NCBI RefSeq assembly: GCF_008033385.1 | Contig: NZ_VOGY01000002.1 | Location: forward strand, 186,001-250,000 | DNA from: Algibacter pacificus | GTDB taxonomy: Bacteria; Bacteroidota; Bacteroidia; Flavobacteriales; Flavobacteriaceae | Length of the DNA: 64,000 bases | Direction: 5' to 3' | Shown here: one piece after another, positions 37,776 through 47,772 of the stretch | Layout: each line of letters starts with the position of its first letter | Numbering within the stretch: position 1 is the stretch's first letter | Program-made: the position numbers and the translations under genes | Notes under the pieces: model-generated | Told to the model about the DNA's origin: nothing | The model's database searches: none | The model's input: the letters and a program-made list of their open reading frames with translations, nothing else

Positions 37776-40571
37776 ATGAAAATAACTACAGAAAAGTCAA
37801 AAATATTTATTTCCTGCTTACTCAGTGTACTAGGAATTCAGTTGGGTGTTGCTCAAAACACCTCTTTGAATACTTCAGTTGCTCAAGATTCGGTACAAAT
37901 AAATGATAACGATGAAATGTTAAAAACACCATTTGGCGTTTTTAATTTAAGCCGTACAAGTGGTGCTGTCTTCCAAATTTCTGGAGATGAATTAAGAAAA
38001 ACAGGAGGCGATAATTTATCAGAAGCTTTAAGAGGACGGGTTCCAGGATTAAGAATTGTAAGAGGTACAAATACACCTGGTACAGATGGAGGTTATTCTT
38101 ATGTATTAAATGGCGGTAACCCTTATATTCTAATTGATGGACAGCCAAGAGGTTTACAAGTAGATTTAAGAGAGGTCGAAGAAGTATTAGTTTTAAGTGA
38201 TGGCACTTTTAACTCGTTATTAGGAAACTTAGGAGATAATGGATTGATATATGTAAAAACTAAAGGAGGTAAACCAAGCCCTTTAAGTATTGATGTCAAT
38301 TTTCAAAAATCGATAAATGCACCTACTAGAATGCCAGATTTACTTTCAGCATCAGAATACGCAAAAGTAATTAACCAAGTAGCCAGTAATGATGGCTTAG
38401 GGGTTATATATAGTCCAGATGCCATTCAAGCTTATGAAACAGGGACCAACCCAATAAAATATCCAAATATTAATTATCAAGAAACGTTTGTAAGTGATTT
38501 TTCTGTTTCCAATTATGCTTCATTAGGTATTTATGGCGGAGAAGAAAAACTAGCTTATAGCGCTTTTATAGGATATTCTGATTGGGAAGGCTTAGAGAAG
38601 GTAGGCTCTGAAATAAATGGTAGAGATATTATTTTTAGAACTAAAATAAATGCAGCTATTAACGATTTAATCAGTACGAGTGCAAGTGTTTATGGGAAAT
38701 TTGGCGAGAATGTTAGACCTGTTATAGGAGCCGATCAAACATTTAATTGGATTTCTTCAACTCCTGCAAATGCGTTTCCATTAAAGGTTGCAGACACTGC
38801 TTATGTAGTTAGTAATCAGTATAATTCGAACGTCTTATCTGAATTAGAGTCAGGAGGTACTAGAACCGATTATAGCTCGAATTTAGTTTTTGACTTGGGA
38901 TTGGATTTTGATTTTAAGGATTATATACCGGGATTAAAATATAGTACTTATATAATGATGCGAACTTTTAGTACTCAAGCATTGTTAGCAAATAACACCC
39001 CAGGCTTGTATACTTTAGATTATCAACAAGATGCTACAGGACAGGATTCGTTGGTTTTAAAGTTGCATACAAGAGAGGTTAATGTTCTTAATGTTAATAG
39101 AGCAAATGCGAGCGCTCAAAGAGATTTTGTATATGGAGGTAATTTAAGTTACAATAAACGATTTAACAACGATGTGTTAAATTTAAACCTTAGCCATCTT
39201 TTATATAGCCAGCCAAACAGAAATTCAGAACAATTAGATAAAAGAGATTTAACTTTCAATTTAAACGGATCCTATGCGCTTGATAATAAATACATCATGT
39301 ACGCAAATATGAATATGAGTAGTAGTTCTAAGTTTATAGGAGATAATAGAACGAAATTATTTCCAACTATAGGTTTAGCTTGGGTGGCGTCAAACGAAGG
39401 TTTTTTAAAAAATCATGATGTAATAGACTTTTTAAAGTTTAGAGCGTCCTTTGCAAAAGTAGGTACAGAATACTCTGCTTCAACCTTTTATTATTTAGAT
39501 ACATGGGGAGGAAGTGAAAACAATGGAACTATTTATTTAGGAGATGGAAATACCACACAATCTAAATACGGATTTCGTTTAACAAATACAGCTAGTGAAG
39601 CTATTGATTGGGTGGTTTATAATCAACTATTTGCAGGCGTAGAATTAAAGATGTTAAAAAAATTGAGCTTGAATCTTAACTATTTTAATATAGCAATTAA
39701 CGGGCAAGTTATTAATGCCAGCGAACAATACGCAACAGCTTTAGGTAATAATGTGTTTTTACCACAAATAAATTATACCAATAAAAGAAATCAAGGATTT
39801 AATTCAAACATTTCTTTTAGTGATACTACCAAACCGTTTAAATATTATTTTAGTGTAAATGGAGGTTATAATAAGATTGTTGGAGAAAGGATATCAGAAA
39901 TTCAACATTTAGAGTCATACAGAATAAGAGAAGGTCAAGCCGAAGATGAAATTATGGGATATGTAAGCGATGGCTTATTTACTGCAGAAAATATTGGAAG
40001 CGCCTTACCTCAGTTCGGTGAGGTAAAAGGAGGAGATATTAAATATATTGACCAAAATGGAGATAATGTTATTGATGCTAGAGACCAAAGAGCTATTGGA
40101 AATAATACACCAAGGTTTAATTATGGTATTAATCTAGGATTTGAATACAAAGGTTTTAACCTAGATGTGGTTGGAATGGGAGTTTCAGGGTATGATATAA
40201 ACCTAAATAGTATCGCATATTACCAACACAGTGGTTTAGAAACCTATTATGCAAATGTAAATAGTAACCTACCAAATGGAAATGAAAACCCGAGAATAAG
40301 TGCCTTTGGAAGTATCAATAATTTTACAAATTCAGATTATTGGTTAGTAGATGGTAGTTATTTTAGAATTTCTAATGCACAATTTGGATATAAATTACCA
40401 GGATCCTTAATAGCTAAATGGCCTGTTAACAAAGTGAAATTATATTTAACAGGGAGCAATTTAGCTTTGTTTAGTAAAATGAAAGATTTAGATCCAGAAG
40501 ATCCTAGATCAGGAATATTTGAATATCCTATGATGAGGAATTTCATATTTGGTGTTTCAGTAAATTTTTAA
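37776..40571 (+). CDS. Short SusC-like TonB-dependent transporter without the N-terminal Ig domain
   Basis: This 931-residue barrel protein has a signal peptide (about 1-26), then only a short linker before the plug (GGDNLSEALRGRVPGLRIVR, NPYILIDGQPRG). The barrel ends at MRNFIFGVSVNF. The carboxypeptidase-regulatory-like domain and the usual VVVGYG box are absent, making it about 90 residues shorter than the other two SusC proteins. It may depend on a different energising contact or use a less typical TonB box. It is followed after 7 bp by its SusD gene and lies 68 bp after the previous SusD, all in one unit. Confidence 0.9.
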   Translation: MKITTEKSKIFISCLLSVLGIQLGVAQNTSLNTSVAQDSVQINDNDEMLKTPFGVFNLSRTSGAVFQISGDELRKTGGDNLSEALRGRVPGLRIVRGTNTPGTDGGYSYVLNGGNPYILIDGQPRGLQVDLREVEEVLVLSDGTFNSLLGNLGDNGLIYVKTKGGKPSPLSIDVNFQKSINAPTRMPDLLSASEYAKVINQVASNDGLGVIYSPDAIQAYETGTNPIKYPNINYQETFVSDFSVSNYASLGIYGGEEKLAYSAFIGYSDWEGLEKVGSEINGRDIIFRTKINAAINDLISTSASVYGKFGENVRPVIGADQTFNWISSTPANAFPLKVADTAYVVSNQYNSNVLSELESGGTRTDYSSNLVFDLGLDFDFKDYIPGLKYSTYIMMRTFSTQALLANNTPGLYTLDYQQDATGQDSLVLKLHTREVNVLNVNRANASAQRDFVYGGNLSYNKRFNNDVLNLNLSHLLYSQPNRNSEQLDKRDLTFNLNGSYALDNKYIMYANMNMSSSSKFIGDNRTKLFPTIGLAWVASNEGFLKNHDVIDFLKFRASFAKVGTEYSASTFYYLDTWGGSENNGTIYLGDGNTTQSKYGFRLTNTASEAIDWVVYNQLFAGVELKMLKKLSLNLNYFNIAINGQVINASEQYATALGNNVFLPQINYTNKRNQGFNSNISFSDTTKPFKYYFSVNGGYNKIVGERISEIQHLESYRIREGQAEDEIMGYVSDGLFTAENIGSALPQFGEVKGGDIKYIDQNGDNVIDARDQRAIGNNTPRFNYGINLGFEYKGFNLDVVGMGVSGYDINLNSIAYYQHSGLETYYANVNSNLPNGNENPRISAFGSINNFTNSDYWLVDGSYFRISNAQFGYKLPGSLIAKWPVNKVKLYLTGSNLALFSKMKDLDPEDPRSGIFEYPMMRNFIFGVSVNF

Positions 40572-40578
40572 TCAATAA

Positions 40579-42327
40579 ATGGTAAAAAAACTTAATAAAA
40601 TGAAATCAACTAATACAGTAATAACAATTTTAGCCTTCATGTTTAGCATTGTTGGATGTAGTGATTTTTTAGAAGACGATATTCAGTATTTTAATGAGGA
40701 ATTTGTAACAGAATCGGGTTTAAAATCTAGAGGAATTATAGATGATATTTATACAGATTATTCATTTAATTATTTTGATGATTTTTCTGCTGAATATCTT
40801 ACAGATAATGGCGTTTTAAACTCACAGGAAACAGGATTAGTTACGAGCCAATGGACAGCAACTAATAACCCGTTTCAATACGTATGGCAACGTTCCTATA
40901 ATAACATTAGAAAGGTTTATCAGTATATAGAATTAGTTCACAATAAAGATTTGGATTATTTGTCAGATCCGGATGATGCTATTTTGAATGAAAATGTTAA
41001 AAAGAGATATTTTGGTGAAGCCTATTTTTTAAAAGCTTGGGCACAATGGGAATTGCTGAAAATATTTGGAGGCCCATCAGAAAGTGGAGAAATGCTTGGC
41101 TTTCCAATTGTAAATGGAATTTTAGAAAATGAAGAATATGCAGAATTAACACGGGGTACTTATGATGAGTGTGTAAATCTAATTATGGCAGATTTAGATG
41201 TAGCTATTAATAATCTACCTCTTGTATATGCAGGGAATGGTGCTGATGGATATGGTGTCTCCGAAACAGGTAGGGGAAGTGGTTTAGCTGCATACGCACT
41301 AAAAGCTAAAGTGGCATTAATGGCAGCTAGTCCTGCTTTTAACCCAACTAACAATTTAGAAAAATGGGAATTAGCAGCAACCTATGCGCATGATTTAATT
41401 GTAAAAAATGGAGGGTTAATAAACCTACAAGCTTATAACTATAGTCGAGAAAATAATCCAGATCATATCTGGAGAATGCGCAACTCAAGACAAAATAATA
41501 GTTTAGAGAATAGATTATATCCTCCAACTTTATATGGTCAAGGCGAGGTGAATCCTTCTCAAAATTTTGTTAATGCTTTTCCAGATGCAAATGGCTATCC
41601 AATAGATAATGCCTTAAGTACTTATAATCAAACAACACCATATGCTTCTAGAGATAGTAGATTTTATAGATTTGTATTTTACAATGGCGATCAATGTTTT
41701 ACCTCAGCATCATGTACAGAGTATAATCCTATTGAAATATATCAAGGAGGTTTAGATAATTTTGGTGGTTTCATTCCTAACGAAGGAACAAGAACAGGAT
41801 ATTATTTAAAAAAGTTTTTAAATAACTTAAATTTTGATCCGTCAGCTCTAAATCCCACAACAAATTTACCAAAAGTGTATGTACAATTAGGGCTTACAGA
41901 TATGTATTTAAGTTATGCAGAGGCATTAAATGAGGCTTTTGGACAACCTGATATGATTCCCGCTGGTTTTACATTTTCAGCAAAAGATGCTTTAGCAAAA
42001 GTAAGATTGCGAGCAGGAATATCTTCAGATCCTTATCTTAATGAGGTTGCAGCCAATAGTAATGATTTTAGAGATTTAGTAAAAAATGAAAGACGTATAG
42101 AACTATCTTTTTCAGGAGAAAGGTTTCATGATTTAAGAAGATGGAAAGACATTGAAAACACTGAAGATATTAAAGGAGTAAAAATTGTTAAAAACGCTAA
42201 CGATACGTTTACTTATGAGGATATTCTAGTTGAAGTAAGAAATTTAGAAACTAAAAATTATTATTTACCGCTTCCTTATACAGAGCTACTGTTAAATGAT
42301 AATCTAGAACAAAATCAAGGGTGGTAA
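40579..42327 (+). CDS. SusD/RagB-family lipoprotein
   Basis: The lipobox IVGC gives a lipid anchor. The ATG at 40600 (eighth codon) would give a more usual signal length than 40579. SusD features are present: RYFGEAYFLKAWAQWELLKI, GSGLAAYALKAKVALMAASP, LTDMYLSYAEALNEAF and NERRIELSFSGERFHDLRRW. The length is 582 residues. It should be the partner of the short SusC-like protein encoded upstream. A surface DUF1735-type lipoprotein gene follows after 20 bp. Confidence 0.92.
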   Translation: MVKKLNKMKSTNTVITILAFMFSIVGCSDFLEDDIQYFNEEFVTESGLKSRGIIDDIYTDYSFNYFDDFSAEYLTDNGVLNSQETGLVTSQWTATNNPFQYVWQRSYNNIRKVYQYIELVHNKDLDYLSDPDDAILNENVKKRYFGEAYFLKAWAQWELLKIFGGPSESGEMLGFPIVNGILENEEYAELTRGTYDECVNLIMADLDVAINNLPLVYAGNGADGYGVSETGRGSGLAAYALKAKVALMAASPAFNPTNNLEKWELAATYAHDLIVKNGGLINLQAYNYSRENNPDHIWRMRNSRQNNSLENRLYPPTLYGQGEVNPSQNFVNAFPDANGYPIDNALSTYNQTTPYASRDSRFYRFVFYNGDQCFTSASCTEYNPIEIYQGGLDNFGGFIPNEGTRTGYYLKKFLNNLNFDPSALNPTTNLPKVYVQLGLTDMYLSYAEALNEAFGQPDMIPAGFTFSAKDALAKVRLRAGISSDPYLNEVAANSNDFRDLVKNERRIELSFSGERFHDLRRWKDIENTEDIKGVKIVKNANDTFTYEDILVEVRNLETKNYYLPLPYTELLLNDNLEQNQGW

Positions 42328-42347
42328 ACAAAATAAAAATATAAATT

Positions 42348-43259
42348 ATGAATAAAAGTAAATTAAAATCAATAATCGAAATTTTGGTATTTATTATTAT
42401 AGGGGTAGGTGCAGTATCATGTTCTTACGATGATTTTGTGGAAAACGAATTTGAATTTACATCAGTATACTTACCAAAAGCACAAATAAATCGCACTTTT
42501 ATTATGGGTGAAGGCATGCAAATTGGTGTAGGTGTTGTCTTGGGGGGCAGGTTGTCTAATACAGAAAATGTTGAAGTAACATTTTCTTTAGATGATGGAC
42601 TAGTTACCGACGCTGGATTAACACCATTACCAAGCAATTATTATCAACTTGTAGATAAAGGAGGTAATCCAATAACTAATAAAATAACGATTCCAGCAGG
42701 CAGTGTACAAGGATTTGTTTACGTAAAGGCAGATTCTATAAACTATCTTGCTGATCCATTATCATTTGGTAATAATTACGCATTAGGCTTTCAATTGGAT
42801 AATGTGGTTAAAGCAGATTCTATTTTAACAGATTATAAATCATCCTTAATTACGTTTTCATACATAAACCAACTTTATGGCAATTATGTACAAACAGGAA
42901 AAGTTATAGAAACAGATGGAACCAATGTGGAAATAATTACTTATTCAGGAGGCATAACAGATGTTGTAGAGCTAACAATGGAAAACCCTAATACATTAAT
43001 ATATAATGGACTTGGTACATTTAGAGGGGCTACACAAAAAATGAATATTGTGATTGCTGAAGACAATACAATAACTATTGAAAGTATTCCTGGATTGGTA
43101 CCTGTTGTAGATCAAGGTGGTTCATCATTCAATCCTTCAACACGAGAAATTACTCTAAATTATTCTTTCGATTTTAATGGAATAAATTATAAATCTACTG
43201 AAGTTCTAGAATTTAGAAATAGAGTGGTTGATGGTGTAAATCAATTTGCATATGATTAG
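42348..43259 (+). CDS. DUF1735 (BT_3987-type) surface lipoprotein
   Basis: The N-terminal signal ends in AVSC (Cys25), and a DUF1735-like Ig domain follows: FTSVYLPKAQINRTFIMGEG, VEVTFSLDDGLV and ITIPAGSVQGFVYVK. The C-terminal part (about 165-303) is a beta-rich domain of DUF4361 type. Proteins with this layout sit next to SusD in glycan loci and act as auxiliary surface glycan-binding proteins (SusE/F-like role). It closes the two-pair SusC/SusD unit, and 168 bp separates it from the next gene. Binding specificity is not visible. Confidence 0.75.
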   Translation: MNKSKLKSIIEILVFIIIGVGAVSCSYDDFVENEFEFTSVYLPKAQINRTFIMGEGMQIGVGVVLGGRLSNTENVEVTFSLDDGLVTDAGLTPLPSNYYQLVDKGGNPITNKITIPAGSVQGFVYVKADSINYLADPLSFGNNYALGFQLDNVVKADSILTDYKSSLITFSYINQLYGNYVQTGKVIETDGTNVEIITYSGGITDVVELTMENPNTLIYNGLGTFRGATQKMNIVIAEDNTITIESIPGLVPVVDQGGSSFNPSTREITLNYSFDFNGINYKSTEVLEFRNRVVDGVNQFAYD

Positions 43260-43427
43260 TAGAGTTAAGAAGGTTGAGGCTTATTATTTCTTAATCTAAG
43301 ATTAAATAACACCTTGCTAAAACAAGCCTTACTTCTGAATAAAAAATACAATTTAAAGGATTTATTTTTAATTAATTTTTTGAAAATAGTTTTTGAAAAA
43401 TAATTAAATAAGATTGAAAATATTAAT

Positions 43428-44663
43428 ATGAAAAAAAAGACATTAATAATCAGTATTTTGTTGTATACCTTCTGTTTGAGAGGTATGGCGCAAAAGTATG
43501 AAATACCGTTTGAAAATCTAAAAATTTTAAATGGTAGTACACATTCTCATTCTATACTGTCTTATTCACATGGAGATCATCTGGAACATAATGATGATTT
43601 TGTTAAAGGTAGCAGGATTTTATATATAGATTCACTTTTTGTAAGTCGACCTAAAAACACTCATCTTAAAAAAGATTGGGACTCTTTTCAAGGGTTACCT
43701 GAAAAACATTATGAAGAAGCAAAAAATGCTGAATTTGATTTTTATTGTGTAACAGATCACTCTCAAGAAGAAGCATTTTTTCCTAATAGTATAAACAATA
43801 CAGCATGGGCCATAGCTAAAAAACAAGCAGAAATGGCTTCCAATAATAACTTTTCAGCTTTTATGGGTGTTGAACATTCGGAAAACGATAGTGAGAATGG
43901 AAGAGGGCATTATAATGTTATTGGGTCTTCTTCTTACATTAATGCTATCCGTCCAGGTGTTGATATTCCATTTTTTTATAAATGGCTCAAAGAAAACCCT
44001 ATTAATTTAAAAACAGGTAATCCTGTTGTAGTCATGTTTAATCATCCTAAAAAAGAGCAATATAATAATTGGGCATACCGTGATGATAAAATTACAGAAA
44101 TTATAAGTTTATTAGAAATAAGAAATAATCAAAAATCCAGGGGTGGAGGCTTTATTAGTGCTTTAGATAAGGGGTGGAGAGTTTCACCGGTTGCTAGTAT
44201 CGATAATCATAATTATACAGATATTGCAATAGTACAATCAAGGGCTTTTGTTTTAGCCGAAAGGAATACACCAAAGGATATATTAATTGCAATGCGCAAA
44301 AGAAGAACGTATGCATCTTTTGATAAAAACCTGGAATGTCGTTATTCAGTAAATGACTCGGTTATGGGGAGTGTAATTCCGCAAAAAAACACCTATGATT
44401 TAAAGATTTATGTGAATGATCCTGACACGAATGAAGAATCCGATAAAATATCAAAAATAGATATAGTTACCAAAAAAGGAAAAATTATAAAATCAATTAA
44501 ATCAAAAAAAAGGAAACATAAAAATTATTGGAATATATCTTTAAAGAATAATGATATAGATGAATATTTTTTTATTCAAGTTTGGGACAATTCTATACCT
44601 GAAAATACTAAAAAAGGACCCGTACCAGTAGCTTGGCTTGCACCAGTATGGATTTTGAAGTAG
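43428..44663 (+). CDS. Secreted PHP-domain (CehA/McbA-like) metal hydrolase, copy 2
   Basis: This is a paralogue of the protein encoded at 24247-25476. It has the same length, the same signal peptide type and the same metal motifs GSTHSHS, CVTDHSQEE, GVEHSEND, FNHP and SIDNHNY, plus the MRKRRTY helix. The two are similar along their whole length, so duplication within the locus is likely. All putative metal ligands of copy 1 are kept. This copy stands next to the SusC/SusD cluster rather than next to GH3. Reaction and substrate are unknown. Confidence 0.78.
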   Translation: MKKKTLIISILLYTFCLRGMAQKYEIPFENLKILNGSTHSHSILSYSHGDHLEHNDDFVKGSRILYIDSLFVSRPKNTHLKKDWDSFQGLPEKHYEEAKNAEFDFYCVTDHSQEEAFFPNSINNTAWAIAKKQAEMASNNNFSAFMGVEHSENDSENGRGHYNVIGSSSYINAIRPGVDIPFFYKWLKENPINLKTGNPVVVMFNHPKKEQYNNWAYRDDKITEIISLLEIRNNQKSRGGGFISALDKGWRVSPVASIDNHNYTDIAIVQSRAFVLAERNTPKDILIAMRKRRTYASFDKNLECRYSVNDSVMGSVIPQKNTYDLKIYVNDPDTNEESDKISKIDIVTKKGKIIKSIKSKKRKHKNYWNISLKNNDIDEYFFIQVWDNSIPENTKKGPVPVAWLAPVWILK

Positions 44664-45061
44664 AAAATGTCAAGTTACTTATTTAAACATTAATTCAGTT
44701 TGTTTAAATTTCTATAAAAGAAAAAAGATTCAAATTTAGAGTAATTAAGTCATTTATAGGAGATTAATTTATAATTAAAAAATAATAAAATACAGTACAG
44801 AAGATAGGTTTAAGTTTACTTAATATTTTATTTGTTTTAACAGTCTAATTTGGTCTTAATAAATAATGAATTATTATAAAATATTGAGAAATTATTAAAA
44901 TCATAAACTTTTATAGACTTAATGAAGTTATCAAAAATTAAATTTATTTCTAGACTAACTAAGATTACTGCTTAAACCTTTTGGTTTTTATCTTAGAATA
45001 AAAATTTACGTCATTCCTACTAAAACGGGAGTAAACCCAAAGATTAAAAAAACAAATTCAG
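44664..45061 (+). other. AT-rich intergenic gap, no gene seen
   Basis: No open frame, clear terminator or copy of the TATTTACC-type promoter element was found here. The sulfatase downstream may be read from an unrecognised promoter. Confidence 0.5.
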
Positions 45062-46498
45062 ATGAATTTAAAAATAATTACTATTGTAGTTTTTAATTTA
45101 ATACCAATTATTACACAATGTCAAATTATAAAAGAAAAAGAACCACCAAACATCATATTTCTAAGTATAAATGATGTCAATGATTTTGTAGGCTTTTTAG
45201 ATGGTAGATACAAAGCAATCACACCAAATATGGATAAGATTGCTAATATGGGTGTAAATTTTACAAATGCTCACTGCACAACCCCTTCCTGTGGCCCTAG
45301 CAGAAATGCTATCTTGTTTGGACAGCATGCCTTTAATTCAGGTTTATATCGTTACAATAAGGATATGCAAGAAATACAAGTTGAAATACGAAAAAAAACT
45401 CCAGAATTCATTTCTTTACCACAATTACTTAAAGAAAATGGATACAATACATTTGCATCTGGAGAAATTCATTGCTACAATTGGACTTATACACACATGC
45501 ATGGTGAAAATGAATGGACAGGGCACTATACTCCAAAACAAAAAGAGATGAAGCCTATTGAAGATTTAGGTTATACGTTTAGTAAATCTCGGAAATTTTA
45601 TCCTACCCTTAATGATGACTCAGACTACCAGTCTTATGATGTGGTTAATTACGGAATAGAAATACTTGAAAAAAAGCATGAAACTCCTTTTTTTCTTGCC
45701 TTAGGTTTATATGAAGGACATTTACCTAATATGATTCCTAAAAAATATTTTGACTTATATAATGCATTAGAAATCACTCCTACTTATTTAGAGGATTTAG
45801 ATGATATTCCGCCCGTAGGCATTGAATTCATAAATAATGGAAATGATGATAAGAAGATTAAACAGGCTGACAAATGGAAATTGGTTATTCAGTCTTATCT
45901 TGCAACGCTTTCATTTATAGATAATCAGGTTGGTAGGATAATAACAGCTTTAAAAAATAGCGAGAATTACAGGAATACCGTTGTTATATTATGGTCAGAC
46001 CATGGTAATCATTACGGTAGTAAATCAAAATTAGGAAAATTTACGCTTTGGGAAGGAGCAACCCGTGTTCCACTCATAATTTGGGATTTGAGGGAGGGTA
46101 TACAAAAAGGAAGGGTTTGTAAAGAAAGTACATCTCTTGTCGATCTTTACCCCACCATCATGGCATTAACAGGTCTTACATCTCCAAGTTATCTTGATGG
46201 CATTGATTTAACTCCATGGCTTAAAAATCCTCAATTAAAACGTGATATTCCTGCCATTACTACTATGGGGAGAGGAAATTATGCTATTAGAACAAAAGAT
46301 TGGCGATATATTAGATATCATGATGGTAGCGAAGAATTATATCATAATGCTGTGGATAAACTTGAAATTAAGAATTTGGCTAATATCGATACGTATCAAG
46401 CTCAAAAAAAGCATATGATAAAGTGGCTTCCAAAATACGAAGCACCACTAAATGATATGAATGCTGGACCAATGATTTTTTATGATGCTGACCGATAA
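45062..46498 (+). CDS. Sulfatase (family S1, iduronate-2-sulfatase-like)
   Basis: The formylglycine motif is CGPSRNAILFG with C77; the usual TG at its end is FG. SINDVND supplies the first metal ligands (D38 with N37 instead of the common DD). WSDHGNHYG provides the second metal segment, and TLWEGATRVPLI follows. The order and the SxDDxND-like start resemble iduronate-2-sulfatase-type enzymes. The N-terminus is a signal sequence with TQC around residue 20 that is not a good lipobox. The length is 478 residues. The stop codon lies five bases before an IS terminal repeat, but the protein end looks complete. It is the fourth sulfatase of the locus. Confidence 0.88.
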   Translation: MNLKIITIVVFNLIPIITQCQIIKEKEPPNIIFLSINDVNDFVGFLDGRYKAITPNMDKIANMGVNFTNAHCTTPSCGPSRNAILFGQHAFNSGLYRYNKDMQEIQVEIRKKTPEFISLPQLLKENGYNTFASGEIHCYNWTYTHMHGENEWTGHYTPKQKEMKPIEDLGYTFSKSRKFYPTLNDDSDYQSYDVVNYGIEILEKKHETPFFLALGLYEGHLPNMIPKKYFDLYNALEITPTYLEDLDDIPPVGIEFINNGNDDKKIKQADKWKLVIQSYLATLSFIDNQVGRIITALKNSENYRNTVVILWSDHGNHYGSKSKLGKFTLWEGATRVPLIIWDLREGIQKGRVCKESTSLVDLYPTIMALTGLTSPSYLDGIDLTPWLKNPQLKRDIPAITTMGRGNYAIRTKDWRYIRYHDGSEELYHNAVDKLEIKNLANIDTYQAQKKHMIKWLPKYEAPLNDMNAGPMIFYDADR

Positions 46499-46503
46499 AA
46501 AAG

Positions 46504-46868
46504 AGGAGGTCGTCTCAAAAGTAATTTTAGGCGATTTTCTTTTTTGAATATATTTAATTTTGTTAGATAATTTTAAAATGAGATTACAATAGCGTAGGCA
46601 TAAAAAAGCAAAGTAAGCTAACCTAGTTAAGCTATACTTTTTTAGGTTGTGAGCCATTGCAATTAAGCCTATTTCTACTTTTACTTTATTAACTCCTCTT
46701 AACATAAAGCGCTTAAAGTTCATGTTTTGCTTAATATTTCCAAAAACAGCTTCCTTATCCATGTAGCGCAGTTTTCTTTTTGCGATACCTTGTTTGCTGA
46801 TCAATAAGTTGTTTGCCTGAGATTTTAATCGTTTTAAATTGTAATTTTGTTCTATAATACAATTTGTT
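46504..46868 (-). pseudogene. IS1182-like transposase, C-terminal remnant with IS end
   Basis: Minus-strand reading gives NLKRLKSQANNLLISKQGIA, EAVFGNIKQNMNFKRFMLRG and KVKVEIGLIAMAHNLKK. This is the end of an IS1182-type DDE transposase, including the final catalytic Glu in the EAVFG segment. GAGGTCGTCTCAAAAGT at 46506-46522 matches the terminal repeat style of the family. The 5' half of the gene is absent. The frame runs through the IS end, so the original stop is lost. Confidence 0.75.
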
Positions 46869-46879
46869 TAATATTTATG

Positions 46880-47365
46880 GCAAAGGCTTCTATCTGTTTA
46901 GCAATGGAATTACTAGAAAACAACTATTAGCTAGAAGTAGATATTTACTTTAAAAAGAGCCTTCTAATTAGACTAAAAATCATTATGAAAGAAGCCAAAT
47001 AAATTTTAAAGAATATTCTGATATGAAAACAGTTTTTAATTTGGCACAAAATCTTAGAAATATTTTTAATTCTGCTAAATCCCAAGAAATGGCATATACT
47101 ATATATGCACATTAGTATAAAGAAATGAAGCAATCTGGCTTTAAAGCGTTTAATACCATAGCAAATACCATAATTATAAACTACAGATTTATCTTTAACT
47201 ATTTTGTCAATAGAAGTACAAATACCGCTGCTGAATCTTTCAAGGCAAAAATAAAAGCTTTTAGAGCACAGTTTAAGAGGGGGTAGGAGTGTAGAATTCT
47301 TCCTTTTTAGACCAACTAATATTTTTGCTTAATAACCAAAATCACACAACTTTTGGACTTGATCC
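46880..47365 (+). pseudogene. ISL3-family transposase remnant, first copy
   Basis: Interrupted frames on the plus strand read KEYSDMKTVFNLAQNLRNIF, YKEMKQSGFKAFNTIANT and NRSTNTAAESFKAKIKAF, the C-terminal third of an ISL3-type transposase, with several stops. It ends in a terminal-repeat-like ACTTTTGGACTTGATCC (47349-47365). Confidence 0.7.
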
Positions 47366-47367
47366 TT

Positions 47368-47524
47368 AATTATTTTATAAATAGAAGTACAAACGCTTCT
47401 GCCGAATCCTTTAATGCCAAAATAAAAGCTTTTAGAGCACAGTTTAGAGGGGTTAAAAATGTAGAATTCTTCCTCTATAGATTAACAACAATTTTTGCGT
47501 AAACACAACAATTTGGATTGATCC
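47368..47524 (+). pseudogene. ISL3-family transposase remnant, second 3' end
   Basis: A second, better preserved C-terminus reads NYFINRSTNASAESFNAKIK, then VKNVEFFLYRLTTIFA and stop, followed by AATTTGGATTGATCC (47510-47524). It starts directly after the end of the first copy, so two IS ends are joined tail to tail in the same orientation. Confidence 0.7.
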
Positions 47525-47698
47525 TTTAAAATTATACATTAATTTACGAAATATCAAGGTCTTTTGTCCTGTTTAAGTAACTGATTTATAAACAGTTATT
47601 AACAAACAGGTGACCTAAATAAGGTTCAAAAAAGGTCACCTAATAGGTCACCAACAGAATGGTATTTAATACATATTTTGATGTTTTGCAGAAACTAA

Positions 47699-47733
47699 AA
47701 AGTCCCGTAAACATAGTGTTTACAGGACTTTGT
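47699..47733. terminator. Hairpin, possible bidirectional terminator
   Basis: AAAGTCCCGTAAACA and TGTTTACAGGACTTT form a long stem with a three-base loop and one mismatch. It sits 20 bp from the putative attachment core. Confidence 0.6.
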
Positions 47734-47753
47734 TGGAAATTGAATAAATTTCA

Positions 47754-47772
47754 GCGGAGAAAGAGGGATTTG
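47754..47772 (-). other. Putative attachment core resembling a tRNA 3' end
   Basis: GCGGAGAAAGAGGGATTTG reads on the minus strand as CAAATCCCTC-TTTCTCCGC, like a T-arm half plus acceptor strand of a tRNA. The rest of the tRNA is missing, as expected for a displaced att copy. Its direction implies that an inserted element extends to higher coordinates. The matching copy is not in the window. Confidence 0.35.

Noticed and set aside
46448-46503. Extension of the IS1182-like reading frame into the sulfatase 3' end
   Set aside because: The frame passes the IS terminal repeat only because its own stop is lost; the region belongs to the sulfatase gene on the other strand.
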